This document shows positions 15,686 through 22,543 of a DNA stretch of 50,885 nucleotides, piece after piece. The translations under genes were made by a program, and so were the position numbers. This stretch comes from Thermoplasmata archaeon (GTDB lineage: Archaea > Thermoplasmatota > Thermoplasmata > Methanomassiliicoccales > Methanomethylophilaceae), in the NCBI GenBank assembly GCA_015063245.1, contig SUSV01000003.1, positions 162,751-213,635 of the forward strand, in the 5' to 3' direction. Under the pieces are notes generated by a model, which made no database searches, was not told the origin of the DNA, and worked only from the letters and a program-made list of their open reading frames with translations. Each line of letters begins with the position of its first letter. Within the stretch, counting starts at the first letter, position 1.

Positions 15686-16774
15686 TCAAATGCGTTTGGT
15701 GATGTATTTCTTGGCAGTGAGGAGCTCTGCACAGAGGACAGCTCCTCCTGCGGCACCGCGGAGCGTGTTGTGGGAGAGGCCGACGAACTTCCAGTCGTAG
15801 ACGGAGTCAGGTCTGAGCCTTCCGACGGTCACACCCATTCCGTGCTCGTAGTTGACATCGGCCAGGACCTGAGGCCTGTCGTCCTCGGGCAGGTACTTGA
15901 TGAACTGCTTGGGCGCGTTGGGGAGGTTGAGGTCCTGGGGCTCTCCTTTGAACTTCTCCATGGCCTCGATGAGCTGTTCCTTGGTGGCCTGCTTCCTCAT
16001 CTTCACGAACACCGCTGCGGTATGTCCGTAGAGGACAGGGACACGGATGCACTGGCTGGTGATCTTGGGACAGGTTGCGGGGACTATCTCCCCGTTCTCC
16101 ACCTTACCCCAGATACGCATGGGCTCCCTCTCGCTCTTGTCCTCCTCCCCTGAGATGTAGGGGATGATGTTGCCGACCATCTCGGGCCAGGAATCGAAGT
16201 TCTTTCCCGCTCCGGAGATCGCCTGATAGGTGGTGACGATGACCTCGTAGGGTTCGAACTCCTTCCATGCCTCAAGGACAGGGGTGTAGCTCTGGATGGA
16301 GCAGTTGGGCTTCACGACGATGAATCCGTGCTTGGTCCCGAGACGCTTCTTCTGCGCCTCGATGACCTCCATGTGATGAGGGTTGATCTCGGGCAGGATC
16401 ATGGGAACATCAGGGGTCCAGCGGTGTGCGCTGTTGTTCGATACGACAGGCACCTCATGCTTCGCGTAGTCCTCCTCGATCTTCTTGATCTCGTCCTTGG
16501 ACATGCTGACCGCGCTGAAGACGAAGTCGACCTTGCTGCATATGTCATCGATGTCCGCGACGTTCTGGACCTTCATGCCTTTGACGTTCTCGGGGAGAGG
16601 GGTCTCGATGCTCCAGCGGCCTCCGAGTGCCTCCTCATAGGTCTTTCCAGCCGAGCGCTCGCTAGCTGCCAATACAACGATCTCATACCAGGGGTGATCC
16701 GCCAGGAGGGACACGAATCTCTGTCCCACCATTCCGGTCGCTCCGAGGATACCTACCTTGAGTTTATCAGACAT
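15686..16774 (-). CDS. asd: Aspartate-semialdehyde dehydrogenase
   Basis: The 362-residue enzyme reduces aspartyl phosphate to the semialdehyde, the branch point to lysine, threonine and methionine. KVGILGATGMVGQRFV is the NADP-binding loop; VVKPNCSIQSYTP contains the catalytic cysteine, and VPVLYGHTAAV the active-site histidine. The form is the archaeal/fungal type of about 350-360 residues. ATG at 16774 was chosen over the in-frame TTG at 16783, which would add only MVT. AATATAAAAT on the reverse strand (16821-16830) is a TATA box about 50 bases upstream. It is a single-gene unit. Confidence 0.94.
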   Translation of the reverse strand: MSDKLKVGILGATGMVGQRFVSLLADHPWYEIVVLAASERSAGKTYEEALGGRWSIETPLPENVKGMKVQNVADIDDICSKVDFVFSAVSMSKDEIKKIEEDYAKHEVPVVSNNSAHRWTPDVPMILPEINPHHMEVIEAQKKRLGTKHGFIVVKPNCSIQSYTPVLEAWKEFEPYEVIVTTYQAISGAGKNFDSWPEMVGNIIPYISGEEDKSEREPMRIWGKVENGEIVPATCPKITSQCIRVPVLYGHTAAVFVKMRKQATKEQLIEAMEKFKGEPQDLNLPNAPKQFIKYLPEDDRPQVLADVNYEHGMGVTVGRLRPDSVYDWKFVGLSHNTLRGAAGGAVLCAELLTAKKYITKRI

Positions 16775-16820
16775 GGTTACCAAGTCCTTTTCTTACTGAC
16801 GGCCGTAGGTTTGGTATGGT

Positions 16821-16830
16821 ATTTTATATT
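16821..16830 (-). promoter_or_regulatory. TATA box of asd
   Basis: AATATAAAAT read on the reverse strand lies 47-56 bases before the asd ATG, at the distance expected for a short leader. Confidence 0.45.
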
Positions 16831-16892
16831 TGGCGGAATCTAAGTAACACGAATTAAAAAATAGTATTACCTACGGGCCCATATGGCTGGAA

Positions 16893-17819
16893 TCATCCAT
16901 CCTTGTGCAGCACCCTGGCGATCCTGTGGAGCATGTCGATGTCCTCTCTGTAACCCTCGGCGCCGGTCGCTCCTTCCTGCTTGATTATCTTACCGAGAAG
17001 ATATTCCTCATAGGTCCATTGGCGCCTGATGTGCTTGTTCATGACCTCCACAGACCACAGGAGATAGAATGTGGAGTAGGATCCGAGGGTCAGGGCGATA
17101 GCGACAAGATGGCGCTTGAGCTTGTGCGGTTTCACCGAGGGGGGCATGGGCTTCAGGATTCCGAAGTCGCCCTTCATCATCCAGCAGAACACTTTCGTGA
17201 AATCGCACTGTATCCTATCCAGCTTGCGTATCTTCCACTGGATGTAGAAACTGGTGAAGCACACCTGTATGACCATCTCGAAGATGAGGATGTTGATCGT
17301 CATGACCGCGGTATGCACCTCCAAGTTATCCAGACTGATGAAGAGCGCCTGGCAGATGCAGCATATGAGAACTGCTAGGAACCATATGTAGAATCCCCAG
17401 GCCAGCTTCAGCGTCTTCTCGAGGTTGACCCTGCCCATTATCACCCTGAGCGCGGAAACATCATGTCCGTAGGACTCCGCATAATCCGTCAGGGCCGACA
17501 TCCACTCGATATCGCGCCTGGCATGGTTCTTGAGGGATCTGATTATGATGAACAGGATGAAGGTGCCTATCGTGTACTCCATGAGATGTGCGCCGGCGAA
17601 GTCGTCGATGTGGTCGACGATGAACTTCGGGAACTCGACCGTTTCCGAAGGATTGCGGATATACTCGTTGTAGAACCAGTTGATGTCCGCCGCGATTATG
17701 ATCGCGAGTATGGGCACTACGACGAATAAGAGAATGAGGGCCCCTACGCGTATGATCAGATCGTTCTCCGAACGTTTCATGACGCAGGTGAGGAAATCGT
17801 CGGCACTTTGCCTGCCCAT
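16893..17819 (-). CDS. Multi-pass membrane protein, possibly DUF4234-like
   Basis: Unrecognised protein of 308 residues when started at the ATG at 17819 (MGRQSADDF...); the frame is open further upstream, but that part crosses the divergent promoter. Hydrophobic segments are seen at about residues 22-44 (ALILLFVVVPILAIIIAAD), 78-96, 133-156, 170-192 and 252-275. The segment around LTLGSYSTFYLLWSVEVMNKHIRR resembles the end of DUF4234-type modules (a hydrophobic helix running into a charged amphipathic stretch). The C-terminal 45 residues are hydrophilic. It is divergent from the membrane protein at 17863, sharing a 43-base promoter gap, so the two may act together. Function unknown. Confidence 0.7.
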   Translation of the reverse strand: MGRQSADDFLTCVMKRSENDLIIRVGALILLFVVVPILAIIIAADINWFYNEYIRNPSETVEFPKFIVDHIDDFAGAHLMEYTIGTFILFIIIRSLKNHARRDIEWMSALTDYAESYGHDVSALRVIMGRVNLEKTLKLAWGFYIWFLAVLICCICQALFISLDNLEVHTAVMTINILIFEMVIQVCFTSFYIQWKIRKLDRIQCDFTKVFCWMMKGDFGILKPMPPSVKPHKLKRHLVAIALTLGSYSTFYLLWSVEVMNKHIRRQWTYEEYLLGKIIKQEGATGAEGYREDIDMLHRIARVLHKDG

Positions 17820-17862
17820 GCATGGCGAAGATGGTTTAAACGAATAATACTTTTCTTCGGCC

Positions 17863-18423
17863 GTGGATTCGAGACGTAAGTACGGAAAGCACATCAAGGA
17901 CCAGATCGGTGTCAAGAAGATTCCCCTGCCGTTGATCATAGGGGAACTCCTGCTGATCTTCGTGTTCCTCCGTTATATCCTCAACTTCACTCAGCTGGTC
18001 TCCCCTTCCGAGGGCTCGTTGGCCGTAGTACTGATCAACCTCACGTCGATAGTGCTGACTCTGCTCCTGGCTGTCTTCTCGGTCTATGCGGCATTGGGGG
18101 TGCCTTCGACCAAGCCTTCCGCATGGAGAGGGGTTGTATGGTCGTCACTCATCCTTTTCGCGACCAATTTCGCTTACGGCATCCTGGAAGAATACAACCT
18201 CATGGGTTCCCCGGTGGTGTTCCGGAACGAGGTCATGGCCATCATCATGATCATCGTCATCGCCATCATGTTCTTACCGTCTGTGAGGAAGTTCTACACC
18301 CCTCCGATGATGGATGTCCCTCCGCTCAGGGATTGGCTCCTGTACATCTTTCTCAGGCCGATCATACGTTCGGACAAGTACAGGCTGGTCTACGGGAACG
18401 CCGACACGAACGATGAGACCTGA
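17863..18423 (+). CDS. Four-helix membrane protein of unknown function
   Basis: Unrecognised 186-residue protein. Four transmembrane segments are visible: about residues 22-42 (PLIIGELLLIFVFLRYIL), 52-76, 88-106 and 122-140 (AIIMIIVIAIMFLPSV), with a basic N-terminus (DSRRKYGKHIKDQ) and a hydrophilic tail. The start is GTG at 17863; AATAATACTTTTC just upstream holds the shared divergent promoter. It has no close neighbour on the same strand. No catalytic motif is visible. Confidence 0.65.
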   Translation: MDSRRKYGKHIKDQIGVKKIPLPLIIGELLLIFVFLRYILNFTQLVSPSEGSLAVVLINLTSIVLTLLLAVFSVYAALGVPSTKPSAWRGVVWSSLILFATNFAYGILEEYNLMGSPVVFRNEVMAIIMIIVIAIMFLPSVRKFYTPPMMDVPPLRDWLLYIFLRPIIRSDKYRLVYGNADTNDET

Positions 18424-18427
18424 TCTG

Positions 18428-18460
18428 GGAAAAATATAATGTTATCCGCCCAGAGGGCGG
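18428..18460 (-). terminator. Terminator of the eL15 gene
   Basis: CCGCCC (18446-18451) and GGGCGG (18455-18460) form a perfect stem with a three-base loop. On the reverse strand it is followed by ATAACATTATATTTTTCCC, a T-rich tract, and it lies 25 bases beyond the eL15 stop. Confidence 0.65.
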
Positions 18461-18485
18461 TAAAGGGTTTCTACGTTAAGCGGAA

Positions 18486-19109
18486 TCACTTGATTCTTCT
18501 CTGGTTCGCTTTGACTGAGGGCCTGGCCTTCTCAGCACCCTTTCCGGTGTGCCTCATTCCACGTCCCTTCTGTCCTGCGGAGGTCTTACCGCGGTAAACA
18601 CGGTTGGTGTGCTCCTTGTCGCAGATCCAGTTGATCTTGGGGTCAGCCTTGATGACGGGGTGTGCGGGGTCGACGAGGATGACCTCATACCACTCCTGCT
18701 GTCCGTCTGCTCCGACCCAGTAGGAGTTCAGAACCTCAAGGTTGGGGTATCTCTTCGCAGTCCTCTCCTCGGCCATCCTCTGGATGCTCTTGCCGGTGAT
18801 GATCTGGTTGATTCCCTTCCTCTTTGCTCTCCTACCTGTGACGATGGCCCTCTTGTGGAAGGATCCCTTCCTGACCCTCGCCCTAACGATAACGTATCCC
18901 TGCTTGGCCTTGTATCCGAGTGCTCTGGCCCTGTCCAGACGGGTGGGCTTCTCCACGCGGATGAAGTTCTCTTCCTTCCTCCACTGGATCCTGCGCTCGT
19001 AGTTCAATGCCTTGACGTACGACTTTGCGGGTACGTCCCATGCATCAGCGATGTAGCTGTACATGCTCTTCCCGTTGACCGGGCGTGTTTCCTGAGTTTC
19101 GTCGCTCAT
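18486..19109 (-). CDS. rpl15e: 50S ribosomal protein eL15
   Basis: The 207-residue archaeal/eukaryotic large-subunit protein has the SMYSYIADAW start, RLDRARALGYKAKQGYVIVRARVRKG-type core (residues about 57-82), NSYWVGADG, and the basic GKTSAGQKGRGMRHTGKG tail. AGGTGAT six bases before the ATG is the ribosome-binding site, and a reverse-strand TATATA run near 19195-19203 the promoter. It is monocistronic, flanked by its own terminator. Confidence 0.95.
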   Translation of the reverse strand: MSDETQETRPVNGKSMYSYIADAWDVPAKSYVKALNYERRIQWRKEENFIRVEKPTRLDRARALGYKAKQGYVIVRARVRKGSFHKRAIVTGRRAKRKGINQIITGKSIQRMAEERTAKRYPNLEVLNSYWVGADGQQEWYEVILVDPAHPVIKADPKINWICDKEHTNRVYRGKTSAGQKGRGMRHTGKGAEKARPSVKANQRRIK

Positions 19110-19193
19110 TTAAATCACCTTTACGGATTCGCCTTTACGGTACATTTCCGTTCGCGAGACTAAGCGTCTCACAGAGGGTTGCATGTATAAAGA

Positions 19194-19203
19194 GTATATA
19201 AAA
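19194..19203 (-). promoter_or_regulatory. TATA box of eL15
   Basis: TTTTATATAC on the reverse strand about 85-94 bases before the eL15 ATG, implying a leader of about 60 bases. The larE promoter lies further right (CAATTATTAG at 19261-19270, about 21-30 bases before its ATG). Confidence 0.45.
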
Positions 19204-19290
19204 GAAACAGTCTCGGCATGCCAGATTACCAGCTGTTCGATGCGGCTCCGAGGTCAAAAACAATTATTAGTCATATGCGGATGTGAGTGT

Positions 19291-20055
19291 ATGGACGGAA
19301 TACCTGACTCCCTCATCAAATTCTTCGAAGACAACCCCAACCCCGCACTGGCGTTCTCAGGCGGAACGGATTCGACATACCTGATGTTCGTCTGCAGGAG
19401 GCTGAACGTCGATATGATCCCCGTATACTTCATGGGAAGCTTCCAGACAGTGGGAGAGCTGGTGAACGTCGAGAACCTGTGCAAGCGCTACGAGTTCAAC
19501 CCCGAGTTCATCGAGTACGACACCCTCTCCGACGAGGAGATCACCGCGAACAAGCCGGACCGCTGCTACACCTGCAAGAAGCTCATGTTCACAAAGATGT
19601 GGGACAGGGTGAGGCAGTTCGACAGGAAGTACATGATGGATGGTACGAACGCTTCGGACTGCAGGGAGGACAGGCCCGGAATGAAGGCACTGGAGGAGCT
19701 GGGTGTCAGGTCCCCGCTCAAGGAGTGCGGCCTCACGAAGGCGGATGTCCGCAGGCTGTCCAGGGAAGCAGGGATCAACTCATGGGACTTCGCTTCCAAC
19801 TCTTGTCTCGCAACACGCATCCCCACGGGAACGGTCATCACGGAGGAGCTCCTGAACCGTACCGATAGGGCGGAGAAGGATCTCAGGCTCCTTGGTCTCA
19901 GGGACATCAGGGTCCGTATGGTGGATGATGATGAGGCATTGCTCGAGACGCTGCCCTCTCAGAAGGATTTCGTCGAAGAGCACAAGGCGGAGATCGAGAG
20001 GGCCCTTCACAGGTATTACGACGAGATCTCATACGGAACGAGGAAGACCGAATGA
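19291..20055 (+). CDS. larE: Sacrificial sulfur transferase LarE (three-cysteine type)
   Basis: The 254-residue enzyme uses ATP to activate the biscarboxylated pyridinium nucleotide and turns the acids into thioacids for the nickel-pincer nucleotide (NPN) cofactor. ALAFSGGTDSTYLMF is the PP-loop ATPase motif; MDGTNASD follows. Cysteines occur as RCYTCKK (about residues 91-97) and SNSCLATRIP (about 170), the pattern reported for LarE proteins that hold a [4Fe-4S] cluster rather than giving up their own sulfur. The ATG at 19291 fits both family length and the TATA-like CAATTATTAG upstream; the open frame to 19183 lies in promoter sequence. The end overlaps larB by four bases. Confidence 0.9.
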   Translation: MDGIPDSLIKFFEDNPNPALAFSGGTDSTYLMFVCRRLNVDMIPVYFMGSFQTVGELVNVENLCKRYEFNPEFIEYDTLSDEEITANKPDRCYTCKKLMFTKMWDRVRQFDRKYMMDGTNASDCREDRPGMKALEELGVRSPLKECGLTKADVRRLSREAGINSWDFASNSCLATRIPTGTVITEELLNRTDRAEKDLRLLGLRDIRVRMVDDDEALLETLPSQKDFVEEHKAEIERALHRYYDEISYGTRKTE

Positions 20056-20807
20056 TGGATACCAAGAGCATCCTGTCAGCCGTAAAGGACGGCTCGCTGT
20101 CGGTGGAAGAAGCGGAGAGGATGCTCCGCACACAGCCCTACGTGGACATGGGATTCGCCAAGGTCGATACGCAGAGGCGCATCAGACAGGGTGCATCGGA
20201 GGTAATCTACGGGGCAAGCAAGACTCCGGAGCAGTCGGTCTCCATCGCGAGGACGCTGATCGATAACGGTTCCGAATGCGTGATGATCACACGCTGTCCG
20301 AAGGACACCTACGAACTGGCGAAGCAGGAGGGCCTCGATGCCGATTTCAGGGATCAGGCGAGGATATGCATCATAGGGAGGATGCCCGAGAAGAAGAGGG
20401 AATCCTATGTATGCGTGATATGCGCTGGCACAAGCGATATCCCGGTGGCCGAGGAGGCGGCTGTGACGGCCGAGGTCCTCGGCTGCAACGTCAGGCGCAT
20501 CTACGATGCAGGCGTCGCAGGGATACACCGTCTGCTGTCCGATGCGGATACGATCATGGGTGCGACGGCAGTGGTCGTGGCAGCAGGGATGGAAGGCGCT
20601 CTCCCCAGCGTCGTGGGCGGGCTTGTGAGCGTACCGGTCATCGCAGTGCCCACATCAGTGGGATACGGGGCATCCTTCGAAGGTCTCACGGCATTGCTGG
20701 CGATGATGAACTCATGCGCATCGACAGTCAGCGTCGTCAACATCGACAACGGGTTCGGTGCAGGCTATATCGCATCCCTCATCGACAGGAGAGGTGACTC
20801 CCAATGA
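20052..20807 (+). CDS. larB: NPN cofactor synthase LarB
   Basis: The 251-residue protein carboxylates and hydrolyses nicotinate adenine dinucleotide to the biscarboxylated mononucleotide, the first step to the NPN cofactor. The N-terminal part (EEAERMLRTQPYVDMGFAKVD) precedes a PurE-like domain with VCVICAGTSDIPVAEEAA, NVRRIYDAGVAGIHRLL and VVAAGMEGALPSVVGGLV, as in LarB. It overlaps larE by four bases and larC by four, so the three proteins are made from one coupled message. Confidence 0.93.
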   Translation: MMDTKSILSAVKDGSLSVEEAERMLRTQPYVDMGFAKVDTQRRIRQGASEVIYGASKTPEQSVSIARTLIDNGSECVMITRCPKDTYELAKQEGLDADFRDQARICIIGRMPEKKRESYVCVICAGTSDIPVAEEAAVTAEVLGCNVRRIYDAGVAGIHRLLSDADTIMGATAVVVAAGMEGALPSVVGGLVSVPVIAVPTSVGYGASFEGLTALLAMMNSCASTVSVVNIDNGFGAGYIASLIDRRGDSQ

Positions 20808-21985
20808 GGACACTCTATCTGGAATGCGGCTCGGGAGCATCGGGCGACATGGTACTCGGCGCATTGGCGGATCTGCTCCCCGATCCGAAGGAGGCGAAGG
20901 ACCTCATAGAATCGGCCGGCATCCCGGATGTCGAGGTCATCGTTGAGAATGCGGATAAGAACGGCATCCGCGGAACCAGGGTCAGGATAATCGCACAGGG
21001 TCAGGAGGAAGGTGTCAATGAGCATCACCATCACGGGGCCAGGAGCCTTGCCGATGTTCTCAGGATAATCGACGGTCTGAAGGTATCGGACCGGGTACGC
21101 GGCATGGCCAAGGACATCTACGGGGATATCGCAAAGGCTGAATCAGAGGTCCATGGCGAGCCCGTGGGGGAGATACATTTCCATGAGGTCGGTATGCTCG
21201 ATGCGATAGCCGACATCGTCGGAGCATGCATGCTCATAGAGAGGCTTGCACCCGATTACATAACATCATCACCGCTTCGCACAGGGTTCGGATTTATCCG
21301 TTGCGCGCACGGGCAGCTGCCAGTTCCAGCACCTGCCACCGCTATACTCCTGAAGGGCATGGAATCATATTCAGGGGACGTCGAAGGAGAGCTTACCACG
21401 CCTACGGGGGCGGCTCTCGTCGGATATTTCGCAGAGGAGTACGGACAGCGCCCCAGGATGAGCATCGAGGATATCGGAGTGGGGATCGGGCATCACGATC
21501 TGTCCATTCCAAACATACTCCGCGCATTCATAGGCGAGTCGGAGGAAAAGCTGTTCGAGATATACGAGATCAACTGCAATATCGACGATATGACCCCAGA
21601 GGATCTCGGTCAGATGATCGTTCTCCTTCTGGACGAGGGGGCTCTCGATGCGACCATCACGCCGATCATCATGAAGAAGGGCAGGCCAGGTCACAGGCTT
21701 ACCTGCCTGTGCCGCAGCGGCGATAAGGACAGGATCTGCAAGCTGATCCTCACGAACACATCCACCATCGGTCTGAGGATATGGAAGGCGGAAAGGTTCG
21801 AGATGGCATCCCATAACGAAACGGTTCATACCGAATATGGCGATATCAGGGTCAAGGTGTCCGAAGGCTACGGCATCCGCAAATGGAAGCCGGAGCACGA
21901 CGATCTCGTAAGGGCGGCATCGGAGAACGGCGTCACGGTCAGACAGGTGAGGGAATCCATAGATATGAAGAAGAACCTCGAATGA
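20804..21985 (+). CDS. larC: Nickel insertion protein LarC (undivided)
   Basis: The 393-residue protein inserts nickel into the pincer nucleotide in a CTP-dependent reaction. It starts TLYLECGSGASGDMVLGAL, has a histidine run (NEHHHHG, about residues 74-80) that may bind nickel, then GEIHFHEVGMLDAIADIVG and, in the C-terminal part, NIDDMTPEDLGQ and IIMKKGRPG. In some bacteria larC is split and joined by a ribosomal frameshift; here it is one frame. No racemase larA is in this window, so the enzyme that uses the cofactor is elsewhere. Confidence 0.93.
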   Translation: MRTLYLECGSGASGDMVLGALADLLPDPKEAKDLIESAGIPDVEVIVENADKNGIRGTRVRIIAQGQEEGVNEHHHHGARSLADVLRIIDGLKVSDRVRGMAKDIYGDIAKAESEVHGEPVGEIHFHEVGMLDAIADIVGACMLIERLAPDYITSSPLRTGFGFIRCAHGQLPVPAPATAILLKGMESYSGDVEGELTTPTGAALVGYFAEEYGQRPRMSIEDIGVGIGHHDLSIPNILRAFIGESEEKLFEIYEINCNIDDMTPEDLGQMIVLLLDEGALDATITPIIMKKGRPGHRLTCLCRSGDKDRICKLILTNTSTIGLRIWKAERFEMASHNETVHTEYGDIRVKVSEGYGIRKWKPEHDDLVRAASENGVTVRQVRESIDMKKNLE

Positions 21986-22022
21986 TGACGTCTGGCTCTG
22001 CTGATGATATAAGAGAAAAGAA

Positions 22023-22038
22023 TCGGCCGTGAGGCCGA
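22023..22038 (-). terminator. Terminator of the leftward polB/MORN unit
   Basis: TCGGCC (22023-22028) and GGCCGA (22033-22038) form a perfect stem with a four-base loop. On the reverse strand ATTCTTTTCTCTTAT follows. It lies 14 bases past the stop of the MORN gene, in the convergent gap with larC. Confidence 0.6.
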
Positions 22039-22051
22039 GTGATGTTTGGTT

Positions 22052-22477
22052 TCAGTCTCTGAACTTCCCGTCCACGAACTCGACGGAAACCCTGTCTCCG
22101 TCAGGATATGTGTGGAATCCAGGGCCCTGGGCCTTGCCGAACTTGAAGTCCGCCTCATCCTTCTCCCCGTTGGGATATGTGATGATGCCCTTTCCGTGGT
22201 ACATGTTCTCCCTGAACTGTCCCTCGTACTTCTCGCCGGTCACTTTCGTGTAGATGCCGACCCCTTCGAACATATTGTCCACGAACTGCCCGATGTAACG
22301 GTCTCCGCTGGAGCATGTGTAGACTCCCTTCCCGTTGAACATCCCGTCCCTGAACTGTCCCTCATACTTCGCACCGGAGGCGAATGTGTAGATTCCGTGT
22401 CCGTTGAAGTTGCCGAACTCCACTTCTCCGGAATATGTGTCGCCGTTGGGCATATTGATAGTCTCGAGTTTCCCCAT
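22052..22477 (-). CDS. MORN-repeat protein
   Basis: The 141-residue protein is almost wholly built of MORN repeats, about six units of 23 residues of the form GDTYSGEVEFGNFNGHGIYT, GAKYEGQFRDGMFNGKGVYT, GDRYIGQFVDNMFEGVGIYT and so on. MORN repeats form beta-hairpin arrays and are usually protein- or lipid-binding scaffolds; they are much commoner in eukaryotes and some bacteria than in archaea. No signal peptide is seen. ATG at 22477 is favoured over the in-frame ATG at 22528 because TTTAAAA at about 22509-22516 (reverse strand) looks like a TATA box and TTGAGGA precedes 22477. Function unknown. Confidence 0.8.
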   Translation of the reverse strand: MGKLETINMPNGDTYSGEVEFGNFNGHGIYTFASGAKYEGQFRDGMFNGKGVYTCSSGDRYIGQFVDNMFEGVGIYTKVTGEKYEGQFRENMYHGKGIITYPNGEKDEADFKFGKAQGPGFHTYPDGDRVSVEFVDGKFRD

Positions 22478-22543
22478 TTCCTCAACCTGTACCGTGTATC
22501 TGCGGTATGGTTTTAAACAGTTCCTCATGACAGCGTGGGACCA

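Noticed and set aside
20804..21985. Programmed frameshift in larC
   Set aside because: The gene is one continuous frame, so the split form known from some bacteria does not apply.
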